Shown: positions 27,038 through 35,049 of the stretch, one piece after another
Layout: each line of letters begins with the position of its first letter
How positions within the stretch are numbered: the first letter of the stretch is position 1
Origin: Sphaerospermopsis torques-reginae ITEP-024
Lineage (GTDB): Bacteria; Cyanobacteriota; Cyanobacteriia; Cyanobacteriales; Nostocaceae
Length of the DNA: 64,000 nucleotides
Assembly: GCF_019598945.1 (NCBI RefSeq)
Contig: NZ_CP080598.1
Coordinates: 4,650,001-4,714,000 of the forward strand
Reading direction: 5' to 3'
Translations under genes and position numbers: made by a program
Notes under the pieces: generated by a model
The model's input: the letters and a program-made list of their open reading frames with translations, nothing else
What the model was told of the DNA's origin: nothing
Database searches by the model: none

Positions 27038-27363
27038 GGTATTAGTTTTTGTGCTTTATATAACTAGGGGTTGCTGAAAAAGTCTTGTCGTGAAGACAGG
27101 GAACTCCTAACAGGGAACAGGGAACAGTTTCAGCTATCTGTCATCCCCAAATTTTTGGGTTTGCGATCCCCAAAATGCACGGTTTTTCAGGTATACCCTT
27201 GAAAAATCTTGCACTTTATTTCCTTTTGTTCAGCCTCAAACCTTTGATTTATCTAGGTTTTATATTTGTTCAGCAAGCCCTAACTAATAATCTTGTCCAT
27301 GAATTACGCTAAATATAGATTCATCAGTAAGGTGAATACCCTCATAAAAAGAGAGGAGTAACC
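27038..27363. other. Gene-free region holding a MITE
   Basis: Mostly occupied by the 214-bp element at 27067-27280. The remaining bases lead to the ribosome-binding site GAGAGGAG before the next gene. Confidence 0.55.
27067..27280. mobile_element. 214-bp MITE with 6-bp target duplication
   Basis: The ends GGG(G/C)TTGCTGAA are inverted copies, and the element is flanked on both sides by TAACTA (27061-27066 and 27281-27286). Inside are GGGAACA repeats and no reading frame. A similar end sequence, GGGTTTGCTGAGAAAGTC, occurs alone near 34644. Confidence 0.75.
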
Positions 27364-27744
27364 ATGAAGGCATCTGAAGGTACAACAAAAAATATTTTTT
27401 TCGTAAGTTGGATATCACTCCATCAAACACATACTGTTCACCAGACTCAAGTAAGTCAGTTACAACCTCTTCATAGTCATTCAGGTTGGGATTTCCTGCG
27501 TCCTTTGCGAAATTGGTTGGATAATTTAAAAGTAGGCGATCGCCAATTTGCTCATCGGGTGTGTAGATTAATTCCGCCTCAATGTCCTTTTGAACGTGAT
27601 GTTAAATTATTTGGGAAAGTCTTATTTCACATTCCCCCAATGTGTAAACTAAATCCTTTATATGAGGAAGTTGTAGGTTTAAGATTTCGCGCCCTGTGCT
27701 ATCTAGCTGATGAATGTGGCGAAGATATTTCACAATATTGTTAA
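27364..27744 (+). CDS. Mo-dependent nitrogenase C-terminal domain (Mo_nitro_C) protein
   Basis: A 126-residue protein whose C-terminal 75 residues match the cyanobacterial family named for the Mo-dependent nitrogenase C-terminus: FAHRVCRLIPPQCPFERD, LFGKVLFHIPPMCKLNPL and GLRFRALCYLADECGEDIS. The conserved Cys residues are in PPQCPFE, PPMCKLN and LADECGED. The name reflects a historic similarity; no enzymatic role is established and it is not a nitrogenase subunit. Start: ATG with GAGAGGAG just ahead. It stands alone between a MITE and the caspase-like gene. The assignment rests on remembered family sequence. Confidence 0.7.
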   Translation: MKASEGTTKNIFFVSWISLHQTHTVHQTQVSQLQPLHSHSGWDFLRPLRNWLDNLKVGDRQFAHRVCRLIPPQCPFERDVKLFGKVLFHIPPMCKLNPLYEEVVGLRFRALCYLADECGEDISQYC

Positions 27745-27749
27745 GTCAT

Positions 27750-27912
27750 ACAACAGGAGTCAGGAGTCAGGAGTCAGGAGAATGGCTTCGCCACGCTTCG
27801 CGAACAAGGAGTCAGGAGTCAGGAGAATTTTAGATTTTAGATTTTAGATTTTAGATTTTAGATTTGATTCATGAAATACAATCCAAAATCCAAAATCCAA
27901 AATCCAAAATAG
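27750..27912. repeat. AGTCAGG, TTTTAGA and CCAAAAT heptad arrays
   Basis: Heptads of AGTCAGG are split by a small palindromic insert (ATGGCTTCGCCACGCTTCGC, from 27781). They are followed by about five ATTTTAG units and, after a short spacer, CCAAAAT units that can pair with them. It lies between convergent genes. Confidence 0.7.
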
Positions 27913-27921
27913 AATCACCAA

Positions 27922-29811
27922 TCACCTAGTATACTGATTGCGCCATTTTTCAATGGCATCCTGAGCGTCTTCATAAGCGATGGTTTGCTTAGGAACTAAA
28001 GTAGCAGTTGCAATGGCAGTGTTAAAATCTCCTTGTGCAGCGCGGTTTTTAGCTAATTCTAAAATTTGTTCACTCCATTGATTAATAGATGTTTGGGCAA
28101 TTTCAAACCCTGGTTGTCCTGGTGGTACTTTTTTTGCTACTTCAATCGCTCGGTTATAAGTAGAAGCTTGTCCTGGTAGAATTAAAGCCTTAGCAGCATC
28201 CAACAAAGTTTGATTACTTAAATACTGCTTGGCTTCTAATTGCCATTTTGCAATTAATGTTTTTGCTTGGGGATAAAAGGCTGTATTTTTATTAATTAAT
28301 TCCGCAGTAGCTATAGCATCAATATATTCTCTCTGGTTAGCCTTTTCCTGGGCTAAATCTAAAATCATTTGACTCCAAACCTGAATATTTTTTTGTGCTT
28401 GTTGATCAAGCGATTCACCGGGTGGAATTTTTTGAGCAGAGGCGATCGCTTGACTCAAATCACCAGATTTATTTGGACTCAGAGACATTTTCTCTAGTTC
28501 TAAAATTGCTTGATTTCGCTGTTGGGAATCAAAATTGGAAACTACAGAATTTGTGGGTGATTGAATTGTTTCCACCGTAGCAGGAATAGGAGGTAAATTC
28601 TGGGAAAATTCCTGGTTATTAGTAGTATTATTTAGGGATGCTGATAATTTATGGAAGCGAAAACTCGCCTGATTGCGAAGAACAAAAGTTGTAATTAAAG
28701 CGACCATAGTCATGCTACTGCCCCCCCACAAAATAAATTGTTTCCAAATGGGGGTTTCTGACTGAATAGCAGGTTTAGCGTAGTCTTTAGCAGCAGCGGG
28801 AATAAATCTAGATCCGGTGTTTAATTCTGGGGAAGTTGCCAAGATTTGATTAGTATCTACAGTTGAATTAGTAACAGATTCCTCTGAATTTGTAGACTGA
28901 TCTAACTGTGAAGAAGTTTTGTTGAGGGTAGTTTCTACGGTTTTATTTTCCGTCAACCAAGCTTTTTCTGTAGTGGAATTTTTAGACTCTTTCTGTGTCA
29001 CTGAGGAGGTAGCAACGGCAAAGTTTTCTTCAGGAAAAATCAGTGGCTCGGTTTGGGAATCATCATCTAATGTCAAGATGGGAATCATGACTGGCGGACT
29101 GTCAGGGATGAAAGTGACAGGATTTTGAATAGGCCGCCAATGATGTTGACATAGTTCTGGGGTGAGATAACTCAGATAGGTGTCTAAATCTGTTAAACTG
29201 CTACCTTTACCAGAAAATAAAGCTTCTAATAATGCTGCTGTAAATAAGCCGTGACCTATTTCGCTAATTTCGTGGGAAAATTGCTCTGGTTGACAAGAAA
29301 GCATGACAGAAATTTGCAGTTCTTTGGCGGTGTCAATAATTTCTTGACCTACGGGAGCATCAGCTTGTGTACCAAAGGCGCGGTTAATATCAAATATTAG
29401 TAATACATTCAACTTGGCAGCATGGAAACTTTGCATCAGTTGTTTCACAGCTATGCCAGTTTCTAACACTTGTTCGGGATTTCCATCAGCGGGCATTAAA
29501 TAATCTTTGTCGTTATAGTTGACACCATAACCACTGAAGAAAAACCATAGATAGTCCTCTGGTTGCCAATATTTTGCTGCTAATTCCTCCAATAAAACTA
29601 CAATATTGTCTTGGATTGGGTAAGAGGATCTTTCCTCTATCGGTGGTGAAGTATTTGTCATCAGTAGGCAATTTTGGGGTAAAAAACCTACTTCTGTCAC
29701 CAAAAAATCCTTTAGTGCCTCCGCATCGTTTTGAGCGCAACTTAAAGGTTGAAATAACTCATATTGATTGATGCCAATAGCGATCGCCCAGTAATTTGCC
29801 ATCCCGCTCAT
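27922..29811 (-). CDS. Caspase-fold protein with substituted catalytic dyad
   Basis: A 629-residue protein. Residues 1-245 are a peptidase C14/metacaspase p20-like domain (YWAIAIGINQYELFQPL, YLWFFFSGYGVN, LLIFDINRAFG). The normal His of FSGHG is Tyr95 and the normal Cys of DxC is Asn143, so peptidase activity is not expected. After a Ser/Thr-rich linker comes one membrane segment (about 357-378). The C-terminus has repeated units of about 70-80 residues (AIASAQKIPPG...WSQMIL; AIEVAKKVPPG...WSEQIL; AIATATLVPKQ...AIEKWRN). A likely topology is caspase fold in the cytoplasm, repeats across the membrane. A second ATG at codon 4 is equally possible. Substituted orthocaspases are known from cyanobacteria. 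Confidence 0.85.
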   Translation of the reverse strand: MSGMANYWAIAIGINQYELFQPLSCAQNDAEALKDFLVTEVGFLPQNCLLMTNTSPPIEERSSYPIQDNIVVLLEELAAKYWQPEDYLWFFFSGYGVNYNDKDYLMPADGNPEQVLETGIAVKQLMQSFHAAKLNVLLIFDINRAFGTQADAPVGQEIIDTAKELQISVMLSCQPEQFSHEISEIGHGLFTAALLEALFSGKGSSLTDLDTYLSYLTPELCQHHWRPIQNPVTFIPDSPPVMIPILTLDDDSQTEPLIFPEENFAVATSSVTQKESKNSTTEKAWLTENKTVETTLNKTSSQLDQSTNSEESVTNSTVDTNQILATSPELNTGSRFIPAAAKDYAKPAIQSETPIWKQFILWGGSSMTMVALITTFVLRNQASFRFHKLSASLNNTTNNQEFSQNLPPIPATVETIQSPTNSVVSNFDSQQRNQAILELEKMSLSPNKSGDLSQAIASAQKIPPGESLDQQAQKNIQVWSQMILDLAQEKANQREYIDAIATAELINKNTAFYPQAKTLIAKWQLEAKQYLSNQTLLDAAKALILPGQASTYNRAIEVAKKVPPGQPGFEIAQTSINQWSEQILELAKNRAAQGDFNTAIATATLVPKQTIAYEDAQDAIEKWRNQYTR

Positions 29812-29925
29812 TGTCGGTTTTTGTTTACTTGTTGAAAGTAGTTCTTATGACGTTAAGATATCGGAAAATACCAGCAAAGCATTAGATTAAAATGCTCTGT
29901 CATACTTCAGAAGTAGCTCAAGTTT

Positions 29926-30405
29926 ATGAACAGGATTTACAGCTTTTCACCATCATCAATCATCCCCTTTTCATTTATTGGCCAATTTGGCAGGAAAATC
30001 CGGATCATTCAAGCTGGATATTGGCTTTTGCTGGCATTTCCTCTCTGGTTAGCTACGGAGGCGATCGCCCCCCAAATTGTGCAAGCTTACACCGCTAGAG
30101 TTGACTTAGCTATTGATCGTTTACCAGAGGAAACCTACGAAACGGTTTTACGAAGGGCAGAAATGGTAGCTAGGGCTGCGGCTCAACGCAGTTTTGACCA
30201 GGATATTTTAGTTACAGAAGTTTCTATCATTGTCACGGCACAAAATCAGGGAATGATCGCCCCAGTTTTGGCGTTAGATGTCAGTCGTATCCAATGGAGA
30301 CAACGGCCTGATCCCCAACGCTGGGCGACTTACTTCAAAACAGCGCGATCGCTGCTATTTTTTGATCAACCAACCACAGATGATGCTCCTCAACCAAAAC
30401 AATAA
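29926..30405 (+). CDS. Hypothetical membrane-anchored protein
   Basis: A 159-residue protein of unknown function. It has one hydrophobic segment (GYWLLLAFPLWLATEAIAPQ, about residues 31-50), then a soluble domain with YTARVDLAIDRLPEETYETV and AEMVARAAAQRSFDQDILVTEVSIIVTAQ, ending in RIQWRQRPDPQRWATYFKTA. The pattern suggests an N-terminal anchor with an extracytoplasmic domain. Divergent from the caspase-like gene, 114 bases away; rpmF follows. The start lacks a clear ribosome-binding site. Probably a conserved cyanobacterial hypothetical. Confidence 0.65.
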   Translation: MNRIYSFSPSSIIPFSFIGQFGRKIRIIQAGYWLLLAFPLWLATEAIAPQIVQAYTARVDLAIDRLPEETYETVLRRAEMVARAAAQRSFDQDILVTEVSIIVTAQNQGMIAPVLALDVSRIQWRQRPDPQRWATYFKTARSLLFFDQPTTDDAPQPKQ

Positions 30406-30473
30406 TAGTGTGTGGGGTGATGGGGAGGCAGGGGAGGCAGGGGAAGCAGGGGAAGAAAAATACTTCTTCACTG

Positions 30474-30543
30474 TCACCTGTCACCTGTCACCTGTCACCT
30501 GTCACCTGTCACCTGTCACCTGTCACCTGTCACCTGTCACCTG
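30474..30543. repeat. Ten perfect TCACCTG heptads (STRR)
   Basis: Exactly ten head-to-tail copies of TCACCTG without a mismatch, the longest such array in the window. GGGGAAGCA-type repeats stand just before it (30421-30455). It lies upstream of rpmF. Confidence 0.9.
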
Positions 30544-30634
30544 TTACCAATCCCCTTTGTTTTTGAGAAAGGCGAAAATTGTCAATTGATCGCTTAGAAT
30601 AAAAAGGTTGTCAAGAATCACGATATCCACTATC

Positions 30635-30805
30635 ATGGCTGTTCCTAAGAAGAAAACATCCAAATCTAAACGAGACAAGCGCCGCGCTACTTGGAGACAT
30701 AAGGCTGCTGTTGAAGCTCAAAAAGCTCTTTCTTTGGGCAAATCTATTTTGTCTGGACGTTCTAATTTCGTCTATCCCACTGCTGAAGAAGAAGAAGAAG
30801 AGTAA
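30635..30805 (+). CDS. rpmF: 50S ribosomal protein L32
   Basis: A 56-residue basic ribosomal protein starting [17 protein letters not shown], the L32 hallmark, followed by [19 protein letters not shown]. The C-terminus ends in an acidic run (EEEEEE), as in cyanobacterial and plastid L32, which lack the zinc cysteines of other bacteria. An upstream in-frame ATG at 30608 would add nine residues foreign to the family. A terminator follows. Confidence 0.95.
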   Translation: MAVPKKKTSKSKRDKRRATWRHKAAVEAQKALSLGKSILSGRSNFVYPTAEEEEEE

Positions 30806-30820
30806 TCATCTCTTGCTCAG

Positions 30821-30858
30821 GAAAAGCACTAACCGCGCAGTTATGGGAGTGCTTTTTC
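30821..30858 (+). terminator. Terminator of rpmF
   Basis: The stem GAAAAGCACT (30821-30830) pairs with AGTGCTTTTTC (from 30848), with T-rich 3' arm. It lies 15 bases after the rpmF stop. Confidence 0.75.
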
Positions 30859-31045
30859 TTTGCTTTGCTGATAGCATCAACTACTACCCGCTAGACGCTG
30901 CGCGTTAATAGCGGATGTTTCCAGGAGGGAATACCATTTTGGATTTTGGATTTTAGATTTTGGATTTTAGATTGTAAAAGCCTTGCTATGTAAGCTTTTG
31001 AGCTTTCCATCTATCATCTTCATTTTTTGTCAGTGATATAAACTA

Positions 31046-31633
31046 ATGAAATTTTTTCAGAAACCAAGTCCAGAAGAAAGTGCAAAAGTTCCTCCTGGCC
31101 AACATTTAGCTAAAGGTTTTCCGGTTTTAACTTATGGTGCAACTCCCCAAGTCAGTATTGAGGAATGGGAGTTTCGCGTTTGGGGTTTGGTAAAACCGAC
31201 TGTGTTTAAATGGTCAGATTTTCTAGCATTACCCCAATATGAATTTACAGCCGATTTCCATTGTGTCACCCATTGGACAAAACTTGATGTTAAATGGACT
31301 GGGATTAAGGTGACAGATTTTATGAGTTTGCTGGAAGTAGATCCCAAAGCTGCTCATATTATGGAACATTGTTATGGTGGTTATACCACAAATATTAGTA
31401 TTCAAGATTTTGTCAGAGAAGAAAATTTCTTTGCTATTAAATTATTTGATGAACCATTACCCGCAGAACATGGTGGACCGATGCGGCTAGTTGTTCCCCA
31501 TCTTTATGCTTGGAAAAGTGCAAAGTGGATCAATGGTTTAGAGTTTTTAGAACAGGAAGAATTAGGTTTTTGGGAACAAAACGGTTATCACCGTCGCGGT
31601 GAACCTTGGGCGCAAGAAAGGTATAGTAATTAG
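31046..31633 (+). CDS. Sulfite-oxidase-like molybdopterin protein (YuiH type)
   Basis: A 195-residue oxidoreductase molybdopterin-binding domain. The Mo-ligating Cys73 lies in ADFHCVTHWTKLDVKWTG; further family motifs are HCYGGYTTNISIQDF, HGGPMRLVVPHLYAWKSAKW and GFWEQNGYHRRGEPW. It consists of the bare domain without haem or dimerisation domains, as in the YuiH-type group. No substrate is known. It probably works in the cytoplasm, since there is no twin-arginine signal. Its neighbours give no pathway. The other molybdoenzyme of the window is the YdeP-type protein at 2742-4985. Confidence 0.88.
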   Translation: MKFFQKPSPEESAKVPPGQHLAKGFPVLTYGATPQVSIEEWEFRVWGLVKPTVFKWSDFLALPQYEFTADFHCVTHWTKLDVKWTGIKVTDFMSLLEVDPKAAHIMEHCYGGYTTNISIQDFVREENFFAIKLFDEPLPAEHGGPMRLVVPHLYAWKSAKWINGLEFLEQEELGFWEQNGYHRRGEPWAQERYSN

Positions 31634-31744
31634 GGGTGACTGGTGACTGGTGACTGGTGACTGGGAAAAAATATTTACCTCCTGACTCCTGACTCCTTGA
31701 TCTCCTGACTCCTTGATCTCCTGACTCCTGCCTCCTGCTATAGT

Positions 31745-33127
31745 TTAAAATTTTAAAAGTTGCTTTAATATTGACAACTTGCCTTTGTAGGGAGCGTATC
31801 TTAATTTTATATCTAACCAAAAGGGATTTTTAAGAACACTTTTGTAATGGGAAAAAGTATCAAAACTAGCTTTACCATGATAACTACCAATCCCACTATT
31901 ACCCACACCCCCAAATGGTAAGGATGGTACACTAAAATGAATGACTGTTTCATTCAGACAAACTGCACCAGATGAAGTTGTTTGTAAAATTTTCTGTTGT
32001 AGGTTTTTGTTTTGAGAAAATAAGTATAAAGTTAAAGGTTTTGCTTGAGAATTAATCCAAGTGATAGCTTCTTCAATGCCTGTATATTCAATTATTGGCA
32101 GGATAGGTCCAAAAATTTCTTCCTGCATGATCGGATCTGTAAAGGAAACATTATTAATAATTGTGGGAGCAATATATAATTCACTTGCTTTGGTTTCTCC
32201 ACCAATGAGAATTTCACCATCTTGCAATAAATTAACCAATCTTTCAAAGTTAGTTTGATTAATTATTCTAGCATAATCTGGGCTGGTTTCTGGATGATCA
32301 CCATAAAATTCTTTGAGGCATTTTTCTAAATTCACTAATAATTTATCTTTGATTTTTTGATTCACTAAGATATAATTGGGAGCAATACAAGTTTGTCCAG
32401 CATTGATAAATTTACCCCAAATAATTCGTCTAGCTGTATGTTCTAAATGAATATCAACATCGACAATGCAGGGATTTTTTCCACCTAATTCTAATGTTAC
32501 AGGTGTGAGATTTTTGGCAGCAGCAGCCATGATTATTTTCCCTACATGAGTGCTACCTGTAAAAAAGATATGATCGAATTTTTCTGTGAGTAGTTTTTGA
32601 CTGGTTTCTATACCTCCTTCAACTACAGCAATATATTCTTCAGGAAAATATTTAGGAATCAGTTCAGCTATGAGTTTAGAGGTATGGGTGGCAATTTCTG
32701 AAGGTTTGAGAATGGCACAATTTCCCGCAGCGATCGCACCAATCAAAGGTACAATTACTAATTGAAAAGGATAATTCCACGCCCCAATAATTAACACTAT
32801 TCCCAAGGGTTCTGGTTGAATTTTGGCTGAAGCTGGTAATAGTTGCCAAGGAACTCCTACTTTTTTGGGTTTAGTCCATTTTTTCAGGTTCTTGATCGCA
32901 AATTCAATTTCTTTAATTGCTAAAATAATTTCGGCAGTAACAGCTTCTAATTCTGGTTTATGTAAGTCCGCTTGTAATGCTTGAATAATTGCTGTTTCAT
33001 AATCAATTATCAATTGCTTGAGGATGACAAGTTGTTGCCTCCGAAAATCAATTTCTTTAGTTTGATTGGTAGCAAAATATTCACGTTGTTGTTTGATGAT
33101 TTCTCTAATTGAATATTCGTTTATCAT
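31745..33127 (-). CDS. Aldehyde dehydrogenase
   Basis: A 460-residue NAD(P)-dependent aldehyde dehydrogenase. Catalytic Cys247 lies in NAGQTCIAPNY, Glu213 in TLELGGKNPC, with cofactor motifs GAWNYPFQL and FTGSTHVGK. The C-terminal tail (NPFWLDIKLRYAPYKGK...ILKQLLKF) is hydrophobic/basic, as in the class 3 and fatty-aldehyde type enzymes, and suggests membrane association. In cyanobacteria this type oxidises long-chain or apocarotenoid aldehydes; the precise substrate here is inference. The gene is monocistronic, convergent with the sulfite-oxidase-like gene. Confidence 0.92.
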   Translation of the reverse strand: MINEYSIREIIKQQREYFATNQTKEIDFRRQQLVILKQLIIDYETAIIQALQADLHKPELEAVTAEIILAIKEIEFAIKNLKKWTKPKKVGVPWQLLPASAKIQPEPLGIVLIIGAWNYPFQLVIVPLIGAIAAGNCAILKPSEIATHTSKLIAELIPKYFPEEYIAVVEGGIETSQKLLTEKFDHIFFTGSTHVGKIIMAAAAKNLTPVTLELGGKNPCIVDVDIHLEHTARRIIWGKFINAGQTCIAPNYILVNQKIKDKLLVNLEKCLKEFYGDHPETSPDYARIINQTNFERLVNLLQDGEILIGGETKASELYIAPTIINNVSFTDPIMQEEIFGPILPIIEYTGIEEAITWINSQAKPLTLYLFSQNKNLQQKILQTTSSGAVCLNETVIHFSVPSLPFGGVGNSGIGSYHGKASFDTFSHYKSVLKNPFWLDIKLRYAPYKGKLSILKQLLKF

Positions 33128-33448
33128 GGTAATTATCGGGATTATCTGAAATGTGTAAGTTGGTTTTTATATAATAATAGAAAATTATACCATAGCTTCA
33201 TATTATTGAACCGCAAAGAACGCAAAGTACACAAAGGAAAGAGAGTTTCAGAGAGTTTTTGGTGTGGCTGCGGTTATTTTGCCTGTGCGCGGAGATTTTG
33301 CTGTCATAGGATAGCTATCAGGGTAAATTTAACCTTTCTTAGATTACCTGTATTTGTACCGATAAACAATATAGATCCCCAACTTCTTAAAGAAGTCGGG
33401 GATCTGAGTATTACCTTTTTTAAGGTTGAATTACTTAGTATGCCTACT
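33128..33448. other. Intergenic region with a perfect hairpin
   Basis: No gene. It includes an inverted repeat at 33373-33405 (arms AGATCCCC and GGGGATCT around ACTTCTTTAAGAAGT-like DNA). The repeat family recurs near 54823 and 59550. On the minus strand it follows the baeRF7 gene and could end its transcript. Confidence 0.6.
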
Positions 33449-34627
33449 TTAATATCTCAAAATTGCCGCCACTTTTGCCCCATTTGGCATTTCTTCAGAT
33501 TTTAAAGTGTAAACTCGACCACCATTTACAAGTGTATGCACAGCCGCAAAATCTAACATATCTTGATCATCTGGTTCTGGTTCTGTGTGCAAATCCACAG
33601 TCGTATTTTCAGGATCAAATTTTCCCCATTTCTGCTCATCTATAGATACTAATAAAGAATCAACTCGGTGATAAAAAGCCGCCGGAATAATTTCTTTAAT
33701 ATCACTCACAGCTTTTCCCGTTTCTTCACCGGCTAATTGTTCATAAAGTTCTATGGCTGCTTTTTTATCTTGTTGAAATGAAGGTGCAACAATTCGCCAA
33801 GCTTCATCATGTAATTGTTGTAAATTGAGAAGTTCTGGATTGCCATTAATGCTTTCGTCTAACAAATAGGGATAGGTATTTGCAGCTTGGTAAATCGGGA
33901 ATAAATATTCTACTCCTGCTAACACTAATGGCGCTTTTTCATCTTTTAATTTTTCATGTAATGCTTCATCAACAGCGTAAAAAAATTGTAAAATATCATC
34001 TTCATGTTTCTCTCTATCAGGGCTACCTTGTCCATGAAATGAACCTGGATGTTGAGCAGCAGAAGTTCTTCCTCTGGGTGTACCAATTCTGTGCTGAACA
34101 CCTTTTTGTAACTCGTCTTCTAGAAGAGTTTCTTCTAGACGATGTGGCATATTTTCTACTTCCACTTCTTTCAAACTATGCCCTGTACCTGCAAACAATT
34201 TTACATCTTTTTGACTCAAAGCCAAAACATAAAATTTTCCATCATTGTTAATAAAATGCAGTAAAGGTTTGAGGTGCAATTGTTCATCAACTACAACTAA
34301 TTCTGGAAATTCCATTGGTAAACAATAGTAGCGAAATAAGTTTTGGGAAATAAAAATTACTAATCCTTGATTTTGGTGTTCCCAAAAATCACCTCTGTCT
34401 AATTCTCTAGCAGGTTGCAGAAAATCAAGAACTTCAGTATGTCTTATCCCCATTGCTTCTAACCTTTCTTCCGCTTCCCGCATTAAATTTTTGAAACGAA
34501 TGGGATTTTGGCGAATTTCTGCCCCTGCTTTTTGCGTAGGCATATATATAGATACAGATGGAGATTGGGGATTTTCTACTAATATTTTGAGTTCATCAAT
34601 AGATAAAAATGCCATATGATTATTCAT
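33449..34627 (-). CDS. Archaeo-eukaryotic release factor-like protein (baeRF7 type)
   Basis: A 392-residue protein of the bacterial archaeo-eukaryotic release factor superfamily. It has the N-terminal SVSIYMPTQKAGAEIRQNPIRFKNLM, a middle PLVLAGVEYLFPIYQAAN (eRF1 domain 2-like), and a C-terminal Pelota/eRF1 domain 3-like part with VHTLVNGGRVYTLKSEEMPNG. The baeRF proteins are predicted to act on ribosomes, in rescue or release, but family 7 has not been defined functionally to my knowledge. The stretch QHRIGTPRGRTSAAQHPGSF is a loop with an unusual basic composition. It could start at codon 5 (MAFLS). Monocistronic. Confidence 0.75.
   Translation of the reverse strand: MNNHMAFLSIDELKILVENPQSPSVSIYMPTQKAGAEIRQNPIRFKNLMREAEERLEAMGIRHTEVLDFLQPARELDRGDFWEHQNQGLVIFISQNLFRYYCLPMEFPELVVVDEQLHLKPLLHFINNDGKFYVLALSQKDVKLFAGTGHSLKEVEVENMPHRLEETLLEDELQKGVQHRIGTPRGRTSAAQHPGSFHGQGSPDREKHEDDILQFFYAVDEALHEKLKDEKAPLVLAGVEYLFPIYQAANTYPYLLDESINGNPELLNLQQLHDEAWRIVAPSFQQDKKAAIELYEQLAGEETGKAVSDIKEIIPAAFYHRVDSLLVSIDEQKWGKFDPENTTVDLHTEPEPDDQDMLDFAAVHTLVNGGRVYTLKSEEMPNGAKVAAILRY

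Positions 34628-35049
<422 letters not shown>

Noticed and set aside
30474-30543. Tandem repeats considered as a CRISPR array
   Set aside because: Seven-base units without spacers; no cas genes anywhere in the window.
30278-30589. 103-codon frame over the TCACCTG array
   Set aside because: Its C-terminus is translated repeat (TCHLSPV units); it overlaps a better frame at its start.
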